64,000 bases of DNA from Methylocapsa palsarum (GTDB lineage Bacteria > Pseudomonadota > Alphaproteobacteria > Rhizobiales > Beijerinckiaceae). The stretch covers positions 1 through 64,000 of the forward strand of contig NZ_FOSN01000013.1 in assembly GCF_900114285.1 (NCBI RefSeq). The letters run 5' to 3'. The stretch's first letter is position 1; every line of letters begins with the position of its first letter. Below the pieces are notes generated by a model. It had not been told where the DNA came from. It worked only from the letters and a program-made list of their open reading frames with translations, and ran no database searches. The position numbers were made by a program, and so were the translations under genes. Of the stretch, positions 26,655 to 36,131 are shown piece by piece.

Positions 26655-29600
26655 CTATCCGAGTCTGTGCACCTGTGCGGTGGGGCAGATCTGCTTTGCA
26701 ATTTCACACAAATGCCGATGGTGGGTGAGGTAGATCACCTGGCCGACCGCGGCCATTTCGGCGAAGAGCCGAAACGCTTCCTCCGCCCGAAAATCGTCGA
26801 AGGTCTCCATGATGTCGTCGGCGATGAAAGGCGGTGGCCGGCGCGATCGCGCGAATTCGTAATAGCCCGCGACGCGCAGCGCCAGATAGAGCTGAAATCG
26901 CGCGCCCTTCGATAATTCTGAGGCGATTTTCGAACCGCCGTCCGCGCCCAGCGCGATCAGAATTTCATTGTCCTTGTCGAGTTGAGCGCGAAGGCCCGTA
27001 TAGGCGCCCCGGCTCATCGTTCGAAATGCGTCGGACGCGCGCGCCATCATCGAGCTGCGATGCCGGTCGCGATAGGCGCGCAGGGCCTGCTCGGCGGCGG
27101 CGCAGCCGGCGCGAATCGTGAGGTAGCGAACCGCCTTTTCTTCGATTTCGAGAAGCGTCGTTCGCCGTCGCCCTTCGAGTCGCGCGACAGCGTCGTCGCC
27201 TCCGACCGCCTCGATGCGGTCGGCCGCCTTGCTGTGCTCGGAGAACAGATCGCGGCTGCGGCGGTCCTGATCGTCAAAGCGCGCTTTCAGCTCGGCGACC
27301 TCCGCATCGAGCGCAGCTCTATCAGCGGCGTCGAGCGCGCGTTCAGCCTCTTCCAGGGTTGGCGACCGGAGAGCGTTGAGGATATCGCGCTCAGCTGCAA
27401 CCGCCTGCTTGGCGAGATCGGCCTTCTTTAAGACGCCCTGCAGTTTCGCCCCGACTTCGGCCAGCGAATTGACTCCAAAATAGGCCGTCATTTCAGTTGT
27501 GCGCGTTGTCTGAATTGTAAGCGCCTCTGCAAGCGCGCGCTGTCCGTCGCGGGCTGTCTCGAACTTTTGTTGCGTGAGGTCCCGTTTCGCCCGTGACGCC
27601 TTCGCCGCTTGCGCGCGATCATTGATCGCTCTTGAAACGTCAAGGATGGCGTCCGACGAGGGAACGCCCAGTTCGCGAGCGATCGCCGTCACCTCAACTG
27701 CGAAATCGGCCTGATCCTTCTCCATTTTGGCGATGCGGTCCGCGAGACTCGCCTTTTTTTCGAGCGCGGGGCCGAGCTCGGCGATGGCGGCCAGGATTTC
27801 GCGAACCGTTTCGAGCGAGGGCGCAGCGCCGGCTTCGCCAAGCCAACACTCCGAACACGCCTTGGCCCATAACGCGGCCCAGGCCTGATCAGCGGCGGCA
27901 GCCTTTTCCGCGTCGCTCACGCGATTATTAAGGTCGCGCTGGCGATCCTTGACCGCATCCCGCAAGCTTCTCACTTCGGTCTCATGGTCGATGGCTGCTT
28001 GCGCCGTCGCCAAAAGCGTCTCAAAGCTTGCGTCCGCTTCATAAACGACGCCTGCCGCGCCAAGAGCGGCCGTCAATCGATCCCGAGCGGCTTGGGCGTC
28101 TGCATCCGCCTCGGCGAGATCGCGCTCGGCCGCCAGAAGAAACTCCCGCGTCTCGAGCGCCTTGGCGCGGCGGGTGAGCCAGCCCTCGAGCCAAGAGAGG
28201 GTCGCATCCGCTAAAGCCGGCGTCATCGCACGCACAAATTCCTCAATCTCGTCGTGAACGGTTCTGAAAGAAGTTTCCGCCGCAGCGAGGAGTTGGCGCG
28301 CGCGGCTGAGGTCAGCCTCGAGCGCGGCGAGCGCGAGGGTGGTTTGCTGAAGCTTCGCGAGGTCGCCCGCGTGTCCGAGACGCGCGCTTGTGACGATATC
28401 ATCCTGCCGAAGCGCCCCCTCGAAGGCGTCCGCGGACGCGGCGTCGAGCGTGCGGCGATGGCTGGCCCATGCCTGCTCGCGGGCGGCGCGACTCTTCGCC
28501 GTCTCTGCGTCGCTGACAACCGCGACGACGCCGTCAATCGCCTCCTCTTCGGCCTTGACCCGGAGTCGCTCCGTCGTCAGCCGCTCGACCTCGCCGCCGC
28601 GCACCCCGATGCGCTTTTGCGCCTCGGCCGCCGCTGCTTTCCAGCATTCGATCGTGTCGGGCTGGGGGACCGCCATTGCGAAGAGGCCCTCGACGTCGCC
28701 CTGCCAAGGCCGCAACTCGCCGATGCGGGCAGCCAGGGTCTGAAGATGAGCGGCGCGGGACTGGGCGGCGAGACGGCGGCGCGCGGCGTGATCGTCGGCG
28801 CGAAGCGCGGCGACGGTCGCCGCGAGCGACGACATCCGAGCGGCGTTCCCCTGCCCCGCGTCCTGTCTGTCGCCCGCCGCCTCGAGGTTGGAGCCGGCCT
28901 CGTCGAGGCGACGCCTTGCCTCCGAGAGTTCGTTATCGGCCGCCTTCGCCGCGGCCTCGACGCCCGAACGCGTTTCGATCAGCTTGCGCAGGGCGCCGAC
29001 AATGGAGGCGCCGAGCACAAGACGAGCCGGATCGCCCTCCTCCTTTTGGTCGACCCGGCTGAGGATCCCGGCAATTGTCAGGTCCTCCTCCCGCAACTGC
29101 AGGCGGCGTTCGGGGAGGTCCTTCGCCGCGGTCACATGGCGCGCGCGGAGATCCGCCAACATGTCTATTCGGTCGGCGAGGTTCGCTGCGGCTTCGTCCA
29201 CAGGCTGGCTCTCCAAGTCGGAGGCCAACTGCGCGATTTCATCCGCGACGCCTTGCGCGCGCGTCGCAAGTTCGATCTCCTCTTTCTGGAGACGCGGCAG
29301 CTCTTCGGCCCAGCCCAGGGGCGCTTCCGGGAGGCCCGCAAGCGGGTCAATCTGCTCGCGGAGGATTCTCAAATCGGTCAGCCGCGGCAAGGCGCCCAGG
29401 AGCCGCTGTATCTCGTCCAGCCGCGACTGGGTTGCGCCGCGCTCGCCGATCGCCTTCTCGTATTGGGCGGCCAGCCGATCGCGGGTCTCGACAAGCTGCC
29501 CGTAGGCCGACGCCAGGGTGTCGATGCGATCCCGCTCGTCTTTCAGGGCGGCGAGACGGGCTTTGAGGTCCAGGAGCTCGCCGCTGCGGGCGCGATATTT

Positions 29601-30125
29601 GTAAAATCCGTCGGCTTCGGTCCTGAGTTCGCCAAGGCTGCGGCTCAGGTCGGCGAGGCCTGCGCTTGCCGAGAAAAGGAGTTGGCCGAGATCGCCCTTG
29701 CTGGCGAGAATGCCCTCGCCGCCGGCTTCCAGCGTTTCGTCGTCGAGCGAAAACATGGCGCGATAGGACTCGCGATCCAAGCCTCCGAGTTCGCCTAGAA
29801 TGAAGCCCTCGGGAATGGGCTGTTCGCTCGCGTCGAGGAGGCTGTTGTGAGGTCGCTTGAGGCGAAGAAGTTCGCGGGGCTCGCCGGCGACCTCCAGGGC
29901 GCCGCCGATCCGCATCGCCGCGTAGGGATGCAGGAAATTGAAACGGCTCCGTGTCTCGATGCCGAAGAGGAGATCAAGAAAAGCGGCGAGCGCCGTCGAT
30001 TTCCCCGCTTCGTTCGGACCATAAACGATATGCAGGTCGGGCGCGCCAGGACTTTGCGCGCCGAAATCGATCCGCTTATCCGTGAATTTACCGTACCGGA
30101 TGAGGTCGAGGCGATTAAGACGCAT
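26655..30125 (-). CDS. YhaN-like SMC/SbcC-type ATPase
   Basis: 1,156 residues. Walker A GPNEAGKST is at residues 36-44. The protein continues with very long coiled-coil segments rich in Ala, Arg, Glu and Leu. The C-terminal half of the ATPase head has FIADDIMETFDDFRAEEAF (Walker B with DD) and an H-loop region (YLTHHRH). This is the layout of YhaN and SbcC/Rad50 proteins, which tether DNA and drive a nuclease partner. The partner YhaO-like phosphoesterase gene overlaps its start by 11 bases. The coding sequence is uninterrupted. Likely role: ATP-dependent DNA end processing; the exact substrate is unknown. Confidence 0.88.
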   Translation of the reverse strand: MRLNRLDLIRYGKFTDKRIDFGAQSPGAPDLHIVYGPNEAGKSTALAAFLDLLFGIETRSRFNFLHPYAAMRIGGALEVAGEPRELLRLKRPHNSLLDASEQPIPEGFILGELGGLDRESYRAMFSLDDETLEAGGEGILASKGDLGQLLFSASAGLADLSRSLGELRTEADGFYKYRARSGELLDLKARLAALKDERDRIDTLASAYGQLVETRDRLAAQYEKAIGERGATQSRLDEIQRLLGALPRLTDLRILREQIDPLAGLPEAPLGWAEELPRLQKEEIELATRAQGVADEIAQLASDLESQPVDEAAANLADRIDMLADLRARHVTAAKDLPERRLQLREEDLTIAGILSRVDQKEEGDPARLVLGASIVGALRKLIETRSGVEAAAKAADNELSEARRRLDEAGSNLEAAGDRQDAGQGNAARMSSLAATVAALRADDHAARRRLAAQSRAAHLQTLAARIGELRPWQGDVEGLFAMAVPQPDTIECWKAAAAEAQKRIGVRGGEVERLTTERLRVKAEEEAIDGVVAVVSDAETAKSRAAREQAWASHRRTLDAASADAFEGALRQDDIVTSARLGHAGDLAKLQQTTLALAALEADLSRARQLLAAAETSFRTVHDEIEEFVRAMTPALADATLSWLEGWLTRRAKALETREFLLAAERDLAEADADAQAARDRLTAALGAAGVVYEADASFETLLATAQAAIDHETEVRSLRDAVKDRQRDLNNRVSDAEKAAAADQAWAALWAKACSECWLGEAGAAPSLETVREILAAIAELGPALEKKASLADRIAKMEKDQADFAVEVTAIARELGVPSSDAILDVSRAINDRAQAAKASRAKRDLTQQKFETARDGQRALAEALTIQTTRTTEMTAYFGVNSLAEVGAKLQGVLKKADLAKQAVAAERDILNALRSPTLEEAERALDAADRAALDAEVAELKARFDDQDRRSRDLFSEHSKAADRIEAVGGDDAVARLEGRRRTTLLEIEEKAVRYLTIRAGCAAAEQALRAYRDRHRSSMMARASDAFRTMSRGAYTGLRAQLDKDNEILIALGADGGSKIASELSKGARFQLYLALRVAGYYEFARSRRPPPFIADDIMETFDDFRAEEAFRLFAEMAAVGQVIYLTHHRHLCEIAKQICPTAQVHRLG

Positions 30126-31401
30126 CAGGGCCGCCGCCTTCCGCGCTCGAATGGAGCCGGGCGAGCACGTCTTCGGCGCCCTCCTTCACCAGCTCCGCGA
30201 GGACGGCCTTGAAGGCCGGTTCGTCGCCGCCGAATAGGCCTCTGCATTCCGGCGGAAGTTGCGCCCTCAGCTCCTCGGCGATATCGACCACCTCCGCCTG
30301 ATAGGCTTCGGAACGGAGAATCTCCGCGCCGATCAGGCGCCGCAATTGCGTAACTGGATCATCTGCTGGGCTGTCCATCGCCCCCGGTGGCCGGCAGGCG
30401 ACTTCGAGCTTCTCGACCCAGCAGGTCCCGATGACGGAGCCGCGGTCATCGACCTCGGCCTTGAGGAGATCAAGATCGCGGCGGATGCGCCAGGCGAGCG
30501 GCGTTGCGCCCGTCAGGCGAACGCGGGCCACCCAATGCTCTGACGCGACGCCAGCGAGCGCGCGTTCGAGCGCTTCGCCGAGCGCGCCGACGAGCTGGCG
30601 CCAATCGTCGACGCCTGTCGCATCGAACGACAGTCTCTCAAACTGCGCGGCGCTTGTGACGCGCTCCTCGATCCGGATCGATCGGTCGTCGGCGATCGTC
30701 ACCAAAGTGACGGACTTGGCGCCGTCCTCGTTGATGTCGCGGCCCTGCGGCATGCCGGGCATCACGATCGCGCATTTCCCCTCCACGACCGAGCGCTTGT
30801 GAACGTGACCGAGCGCCCAATAGGCGAAGCCCGTCGCCTGAAGGTCGGCGACGCTACAGGGGGCGTAGGGATCGTGCCCTGGGGCGCCGCCGAGGCTCGT
30901 ATGTGCAATGCCGATGTTCACGGCGTCGTCGATGCGAGGCTTGTATTTGCTGATCAGGCTTTCGGGCGCGAGCGGATTGGCGAAGCTCAGGCCGTGGATC
31001 GCAACTTGAAAATCGCGGTCGGAGCGGACCGCCATGACTGCCTCGGCGCGGCCGCCAAACAGCTTCACCGAATCCGGGAATGTCAGCTCCTTCGTGATTC
31101 GCGACAGTGCGTCGTGGTTGCCGCGGATGACGTAGACGAAGACGCCGGCCTCATGCAGCCGCCGAATCTGCTCGGAGAGGAACCGCGCCGTCTTCATGGA
31201 GGTCTGGTCGCCGTCATAGAGATCGCCGGCCAGGATCAGCGCGTCGACCTGCTCGTCAAGACAAAGATCGACGATGCGCACGAACGCGCGACGCGTGGCG
31301 TTCCCGACCAATTCGGCGAGGTTCGGATCACGTAGCGCCAAAGAGCGAAGCGGGGAATCGAGATGGATGTCCGCCGCATGGACGAAGCGGTACGCCGCGA
31401 T
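30115..31401 (-). CDS. YhaO-like metallophosphoesterase (SbcD-type), apparent ATC start
   Basis: The calcineurin-type phosphoesterase blocks are present: ADIHLD (D-x-H), LILAGDLYDGD, VIRGNHDALSR, and GLSFANP with later His motifs. The C-terminal part carries the substrate/partner region. No ATG, GTG or TTG precedes ADIHLD in frame: the TGA at about -33 bases is followed by GAG GAG GGG CAA ATC GCG GCG TAC. The ATC (31401-31399) has an ideal GAGGAGGGG three bases upstream, exactly where the family has its Met. The next usable start, TTG at 31341, would delete the D-x-H metal ligands. So either ATC is used, or the start codon was mutated (ATG to ATC) and the protein is made weakly or in inactive form. 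Confidence 0.8.
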   Translation of the reverse strand: MAAYRFVHAADIHLDSPLRSLALRDPNLAELVGNATRRAFVRIVDLCLDEQVDALILAGDLYDGDQTSMKTARFLSEQIRRLHEAGVFVYVIRGNHDALSRITKELTFPDSVKLFGGRAEAVMAVRSDRDFQVAIHGLSFANPLAPESLISKYKPRIDDAVNIGIAHTSLGGAPGHDPYAPCSVADLQATGFAYWALGHVHKRSVVEGKCAIVMPGMPQGRDINEDGAKSVTLVTIADDRSIRIEERVTSAAQFERLSFDATGVDDWRQLVGALGEALERALAGVASEHWVARVRLTGATPLAWRIRRDLDLLKAEVDDRGSVIGTCWVEKLEVACRPPGAMDSPADDPVTQLRRLIGAEILRSEAYQAEVVDIAEELRAQLPPECRGLFGGDEPAFKAVLAELVKEGAEDVLARLHSSAEGGGPDAS

Positions 31402-31655
31402 TTGCCCCTCCTCATGATCACGGCGCGGAGATCAATTATGCCGACGATTCGGCTTTCCAGCGCGGATCAGATTACCCCGAAATGGGCACCGTCCCTAAAG
31501 CCGATGGCCGACGAGCGGCGCTTATTCACATCATTGCGGGCGTTTGGCTGGCGATCCGTTTGAGGCTCCACGAAAGCGGCGCGCAGAGAAATTGCGAAGT
31601 CAGGCGAACCCTCGTTAGCTTCGCCCAGTCCTGCCCAGATCTTACGAAAATCGCC

Positions 31656-32912
31656 TCATCCGATCGTCCAGGCGCGGTAGCGTTTGCGGCCGGTGATTTC
31701 CCTTAAAGAGGAGCCGAGCTCTGCAACGAGCAGCTGCGCCGCCTGCGGGCTGATCTTGAGCCTTTGCGCGATCAGCGGGACGCTGACCAGCGGCGCCTCC
31801 AGCAGCAGCTCAGCAAGGGCCGGCAGGTTCGAACTCCCCCTTTTCCCTTTGCACTTCCGCGCAAGAAGCTCGCGCGCGAGCGTCAGCCGGTCGTGCAGCG
31901 CCAAAGCTTCGCCCGCCCCGGCCGCGACGATGGCGAGGCTGTGCTGAAGGTCATCGAGGGGCGTGCGGAGACGCCGCAGCGCGGGTTTTAGGCGGCGGAG
32001 ACCCAGATGGAAGACGAGAAGATGCGCGACGGTCCGGCCGCGCCGGCGCAGATAAAGGGCGGCCAGAACCGGCGCGAGAAAACCCTGGCGCTGCAACGGC
32101 TGCTGGTGGCGCCAGGCGCGGGCCAGCAGAAGCGCGCCGAGCAGCGGCGGAAAGGCGTCGGCCTCTGTCAGGCCCGCGCTCCAGGCTTTAAGCCGGCCAG
32201 CCTCGTCCCAGTCTTCGTCATAGACAAGCGAGTCTCTCGCGCCGGCGCTGAGGCGGAGCAGCAAACTCTGGGCGGCCGCGGCCGCGGCCGAGGCGCCCGC
32301 TTGTTCGGCCGCGAATTCGTCCGAATCGCCGTCGCGATCGCCATCAAAACCGCGGCCATCCGGGTCGGCGTCTTCTGCTTCGCCCGAGCCCCCTGCCCTC
32401 CCGGCTGGACCGTCCGCGGCCGGACCCGACGCCGACCGCCCGGCCAGGCGCAGGATTCCCTCAGGTCTGAGCAAGGCTTTGGGGTCGCCCTCAGCCGCCC
32501 GGCGACGCAGCCGCAGATAGGAATGGGCGCGGACGAGTTCATGGCTGGGGCTGCGCACGTCCATGCCGGCGTCGTGCAGCACGAGATCCTCCAGTTGGAC
32601 CAGCTCCGCCTCGGCCCAGAGAGCGGCGCAGGCCTCCCGCGCGTCGAGCCTTGCGAGGACGCCGCCGCGGACCGGGCTTTTGCGCAGCCGTTCGTCGAGC
32701 CTGGCGAGCGCGTCATCAGCCGCCGACATCGGGCCGATGATTTCGGCTAGCGCCTGGGGGCCGAGATCGAACGCGGGCGGCGGCGGAGCGTTGTCGATAC
32801 AGGCGGCGGCGGTCTTGAGGGACATTCGGGACCAGGCGAAAGCGGTAAACATCTTGAGAATCAGAACGAAAGAGACCATAACACAAGCTAGAAGGCGATT
32901 AAACTGTTTCAC
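31656..32912 (-). CDS. DUF1612 / helix-turn-helix protein, RHE_PE00001 family
   Basis: 418 residues. Central DUF1612 region: DDALARLDERLRKSPVRGGV, ACAALWAEAELVQLEDLVLH, SPSHELVRAHSYLRLRRR. The C-terminal helix-turn-helix ends LKISPQAAQLLVAELGSSLR-EITGRKRYRAW. These proteins are common on rhizobial plasmids; function is not established, but the layout suggests a DNA-binding regulator. GGAGG lies 8 bases before the GTG at 32912. Family members, however, usually begin near SLKTAAACIDNAPPPPAFDL, so a later start (ATG at 32825) is possible. A low-complexity Gly/Ala/Asp linker (about residues 160-200) is unusual. A second, broken copy lies at 9068. Confidence 0.8.
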   Translation of the reverse strand: MKQFNRLLACVMVSFVLILKMFTAFAWSRMSLKTAAACIDNAPPPPAFDLGPQALAEIIGPMSAADDALARLDERLRKSPVRGGVLARLDAREACAALWAEAELVQLEDLVLHDAGMDVRSPSHELVRAHSYLRLRRRAAEGDPKALLRPEGILRLAGRSASGPAADGPAGRAGGSGEAEDADPDGRGFDGDRDGDSDEFAAEQAGASAAAAAAQSLLLRLSAGARDSLVYDEDWDEAGRLKAWSAGLTEADAFPPLLGALLLARAWRHQQPLQRQGFLAPVLAALYLRRRGRTVAHLLVFHLGLRRLKPALRRLRTPLDDLQHSLAIVAAGAGEALALHDRLTLARELLARKCKGKRGSSNLPALAELLLEAPLVSVPLIAQRLKISPQAAQLLVAELGSSLREITGRKRYRAWTIG

Positions 32913-33341
32913 CTGGACGCCTCCAGTTCGGACTCCTCACCATCGATAATTAGCGTTTATCGATGGGGATGGGCGCGCGCGCGGAAACGGTGCGGAAAAC
33001 GGGCGATTTCGGGCGGGATGAGGCGGGTTTGGCCCGGGTTCTGGGCGCGGTTCGGGCAATGCCGGACGATAAAACCGCGCACAGCGGCGGCGCGGCCCGG
33101 AAACGTCGGCCGCGGCCTTCGCCCGGCGCGCCCTGCCCGTCCGCAGGCCGGCGGGCGAGCGGCCGTTCACCCCTCAGCCCATCGCCAAAGCGTCGAACAC
33201 GGCCTTCGGATTTCGGGCCAAATGATCGTGCGCCGGCTCGCAGTGAGGAATCGGCGCCGCCGACGCCGGGCGGCTCGGCCTCGGAGCGATTGCTTTTTTG
33301 GCGCTCTAGACGTATTACTATACGTATTAGGAGAGCTGCAA
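32913..33341 (+). other. GC-rich stretch without a supported gene
   Basis: Frames here are artefacts of high G+C content. The right end carries the operator and promoter region of the toxin-antitoxin pair. Confidence 0.5.
33310..33325 (+). promoter_or_regulatory. Palindromic operator candidate upstream of the MazF-type operon
   Basis: ACGTAT-TACT-ATACGT is a perfect 6-base inverted repeat. ACGTATTA also occurs twice in direct orientation (33310 and 33322). It lies 16 bases before the antitoxin start, within an A+T-rich patch in otherwise GC-rich DNA. Probably bound by the antitoxin; inferred. Confidence 0.6.
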
Positions 33342-33581
33342 ATGTTGAAGAAACTCACCATCACGGTCGACGCCGAGGTCTATGACGGCTTGCATAGCGT
33401 CATCGGCCGGCGCCGCATCAGCCGTTTCCTAAATGATCTCGCCCGGCCGCATGTCGTCGGTCAGGACCTCTCCGCCGCCTATGCCGCCATGGCGGCGGAT
33501 GAGGGCCGAGAGGCCGAAGCGGAGGCCTGGGCCGAGGCGCTCCTCGCCGACGTCGCCGGCGAACCGCGCCGTGACCGTTGA
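33342..33581 (+). CDS. Antitoxin of a MazF-type pair (ribbon-helix-helix-like)
   Basis: 79 residues from the ATG after AGGAGAGCTGCAA. MLKKLTITVDAEVYDGLHSV, then IGRRRISRFLNDLARPHV, form a short DNA-binding N-terminus. The acidic C-terminal half (AADEGREAEAEAWAEALLAD) is typical of the toxin-wrapping part. It overlaps the toxin start by 11 bases. Confidence 0.85.
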   Translation: MLKKLTITVDAEVYDGLHSVIGRRRISRFLNDLARPHVVGQDLSAAYAAMAADEGREAEAEAWAEALLADVAGEPRRDR

Positions 33582-33909
33582 TCCGCATCCCCGCCGCGGC
33601 GAGGTCTGGCTGGTGTCCTTCGACCCCTCCGTGGGCGGCGAAATCCAGAAGACGAGGCCAGCCGTGGTCCTGAGCAACGACGCCGCCAACGCCGTGCTGA
33701 ACAGGGTCCAGGTCGTGCCGATCTCAAGTCAGATGGGCATCCTATATCCCGCCGAAGCCGCCGTCACGCTCAACGGCGAGCGGCGCAAGGCCATGGCCGA
33801 TCAAATGGCGACCGCCAGCACGCGCCGGCTGATAAGGCGCGTCGGGGCGCTCAAGGCGGACGATCTCGACGCCGTCGCCCGGGCCGTGAGGCTGCAGCTT
33901 GGGATTTGA
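33571..33909 (+). CDS. MazF/PemK-type toxin (mRNA interferase)
   Basis: 112 residues from the GTG of VTVDPHPRRGEVWLVSFDPS. The family hallmarks are RGEVWLV, the TRPAVVLSND block with the catalytic Arg, VVPISSQ and KAMADQMATASTRRL. Length fits PemK/MazF enzymes, which cut mRNA at short sequences. The frame is intact and overlaps the antitoxin, so the module looks functional. It probably helps stabilise the replicon. Confidence 0.92.
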   Translation: MTVDPHPRRGEVWLVSFDPSVGGEIQKTRPAVVLSNDAANAVLNRVQVVPISSQMGILYPAEAAVTLNGERRKAMADQMATASTRRLIRRVGALKADDLDAVARAVRLQLGI

Positions 33910-34053
33910 CGCCGTCCAAGATTCTCTGCTCGGACGCGGCGGCGTGTAGCGCGCGCGAATGAGACGAGCGCGCCCCAGCGGGCCCATCGCCAGCCGTTGA
34001 GGCGCGTGGGCGACTTTTTTCGTCTGCTGTTTGCGAAGGCGGTCGGAATCAGC

Positions 34054-34091
34054 GGTCATAGCCTTTTCCTGTTTGGGAAAAGGCTACGACC
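34054..34091. repeat. 16-bp inverted repeat (hairpin) upstream of the recombinase gene
   Basis: GGTCATAGCCTTTTCC pairs with GGAAAAGGCTACGACC across a 6-base loop (TGTTTG), with one mismatch. No run of T follows, so it is not a standard terminator. Position: 145 bases after the toxin gene and 137 bases before the recombinase start. Confidence 0.75.
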
Positions 34092-34228
34092 AAGCGGAAG
34101 GTTCTAACCAGCCGGATTGAGCGCGCGCAAAGGGATTCACGCGGCTCCGCCAAGGCGCTAAACTGACAACACTTTGAATCGGGGCAGAGGCGACCGCCCA
34201 GGAGCCCGGGCGGAGGATTGAACGCCAC

Positions 34229-35395
34229 ATGACTGATTCCTCCCCTGCCCTTCCACGCAATACGGTCACGCGGCGCGCGTTGGAGCTCGACGCGCTGGCG
34301 GCGATCCTGCCGATGGACCGGCGCGACCGGCTCGCCGAAATCCTGACCGACGATGATGTGGCCACCCTCAAACATCTGGCCAAGGAAGGCATGGGCGAGA
34401 ACAGCCTCAAGGCGCTCGCCTCCGACCTCGCCTATCTCGAGGCCTGGGCTTGGGCCTCGACTGGGAACCCCCTGCCCTGGCCGGCGCCCGAGGCTTTGGC
34501 TTTAAAATTTGTCGCGCATCATTTGTGGGACCCGGCGCGGCGGGAGGCCGATCCGAGCCACGGCATGCCGGCGGACGTTGCGGAGACTTTACGGGCGCAG
34601 GATCTGTTGCGCGCCGATGGCCCGCACGCCCCGTCTACCGTGCGCCGGCGACTGTCAAGCTGGGCGACCTTGCATCATTGGAAAGGCGCGGCCGGTCCGT
34701 TCAAGTCCACGTCGCTGCGGTCCGCTCTGCGGTTGTCGGTCCGCGCCGGCGCGCGGCCGCGGATGCGCAAGAGCCAGCGCGCGGTGACGCGCGACATTCT
34801 GGAGGCGCTGCTGGCGACCTGCGGCTCCGGCCGGCTGGCCGATACGCGCGACGCCGCGTTGCTGCTCGTCGCCTTCGCCTCGGGCGGGCGCCGGCGCAGC
34901 GAAGTCGCGAGCCTGCGCGTCGAGCAGCTGATTGAGGAAGCCTCGATCCTAGAGGATCCGGACGATCCGAATTCGCGCGCGCTGCCGTGCCTGGCGATTC
35001 GGCTTGGCCGAACCAAGACGGCGAAGGCCGACGAGGACGCTCGGGTGTTTCTGGTCGGGCGGCCGGTCGAGGCGGTGCGGGAATGGCTGCTGCGCGCTGG
35101 GATTGCGAAAGGCCCGATTTTTCGCGCGATCGACCAATGGGGCGGGCTCGACGACAAGGCGATGACCCCGCAGGCGGTGAACTGGATCCTGAAGCGGCGC
35201 GCCGCGGCGGCGGGGCTCGATCCGAAGCTTTATTCCGCGCATGGCCTGCGCGCCGGCTATCTGACCGAGGCGGCGCGGTCAGGGGTCTCCTTGCAGGAGG
35301 CGATGCAGCAGTCCCAGCATCGCTCGGTGCAGCAGGCGGCGAGCTATTACAATGACGCTGAGCGCAAGCAGGGCAGGGCGGCGAGATTGATTTGA
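34229..35395 (+). CDS. Tyrosine recombinase
   Basis: 388 residues. N-terminal core-binding domain to about residue 190. The catalytic domain has Arg in FASGGRRRSEVASLRVEQL (about residue 220), the His-x-x-Arg box SAHGLRAGYLTEAA (His338, Arg341), the second His/Trp position in QQSQHRSVQQAASYY and the nucleophile Tyr373 or Tyr374. All catalytic positions are present and the frame is intact. Such enzymes cut and rejoin DNA at inverted-repeat sites; the 38-base hairpin upstream is a candidate site. It may resolve plasmid multimers or integrate an element. Confidence 0.88.
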   Translation: MTDSSPALPRNTVTRRALELDALAAILPMDRRDRLAEILTDDDVATLKHLAKEGMGENSLKALASDLAYLEAWAWASTGNPLPWPAPEALALKFVAHHLWDPARREADPSHGMPADVAETLRAQDLLRADGPHAPSTVRRRLSSWATLHHWKGAAGPFKSTSLRSALRLSVRAGARPRMRKSQRAVTRDILEALLATCGSGRLADTRDAALLLVAFASGGRRRSEVASLRVEQLIEEASILEDPDDPNSRALPCLAIRLGRTKTAKADEDARVFLVGRPVEAVREWLLRAGIAKGPIFRAIDQWGGLDDKAMTPQAVNWILKRRAAAAGLDPKLYSAHGLRAGYLTEAARSGVSLQEAMQQSQHRSVQQAASYYNDAERKQGRAARLI

Positions 35396-35958
35396 TCTGC
35401 TAAAGTGGAATAAGCCGCGGTGAAACTGAAGCAAAGCAACAGTTCCGCGCTTGGGCTTTAGTTTTGTGCGTCCGCGAGGCTGTATTCAAATCTGGTGGAG
35501 CAGCGCAGCGAAGTCGAGGGGCTTCGCGTCGAGCTTGTCGAAGAGGTGGCGGTCCCGTCCGATCCGGCCGACCTTAATTCTCCGGGCTGCCCCGCGCGCG
35601 ATTTCGGCCTCGGGACGCTAGAATGGGCTGCAAGGCATGACCATGCAGTACGAGGCCCGACAAAAGGTCTGTGAGCGCTATTTATTATCACATCGAATGA
35701 AAGCGGCTTTGAGTGGGCGCCCGCCGCCGGCAGCTCATTAAAAAGGTTCTCACAGTCGTCGGCTACGCACTCATTAGCAACTAGATCCCATCCAGAGCCG
35801 CCGCCAAAAAATTGCGAGCGCTTAAGTGAGGCCACTCGGTCACAAAAGCCATTCGTGCCGGACTTATTATTTAATACCTTTCCTGATCGTTTTGACGCGA
35901 CGAGAACGCGAACTAGAAGAATCCCGAACATCGAAAGACATAGAAGAACGTGCGAGAG

Positions 35959-35974
35959 GTTGTGAGCTTACAAC
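35959..35974. other. parS centromere site
   Basis: GTTGTGAGCTTACAAC fits the published repABC consensus GTTNNNNGCNNNNAAC exactly. It lies 173 bases upstream of the repA start used here and differs by one base from the reverse complement of the site in the end of repB. Confidence 0.85.
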
Positions 35975-36096
35975 CCGGCGAACGGGCATTGAGCGACTCT
36001 CCGCCCACTTCCAGGCACGAGCTTAAGCTTTGATTAACTATTTTTCGCTTGCCATGGTGACAGAATCGCTAAAAGCTGACGGTAATCCTTCGCAGC

Positions 36097-36113
36097 TGAC
36101 GGAAAAACCGTCA
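36097..36113. promoter_or_regulatory. Palindrome upstream of repA, probable RepA/RepB operator
   Basis: TGACGG-AAAAA-CCGTCA is a perfect inverted repeat 18 bases before the repA ATG. The half-site AGCTGACGG also occurs 19 bases upstream as a direct repeat (36075). The repABC operon is known to be autorepressed by RepA with RepB; binding here is inferred. Confidence 0.65.
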
Positions 36114-36131
36114 AAGAGGATATTGGGGCGT

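Larger units (their letters stand above)
35396..36131 (+). other. Upstream region of repABC, non-coding
   Basis: No supported gene. It contains a parS-type site at 35959 and the repA operator palindrome at 36097; no other clear structure. Confidence 0.6.

Noticed and set aside
28254-29798. 514-codon plus-strand frame inside the YhaN gene
   Set aside because: Shadow of the GC-rich coiled-coil coding sequence; repetitive Arg/Gly composition and no family similarity.
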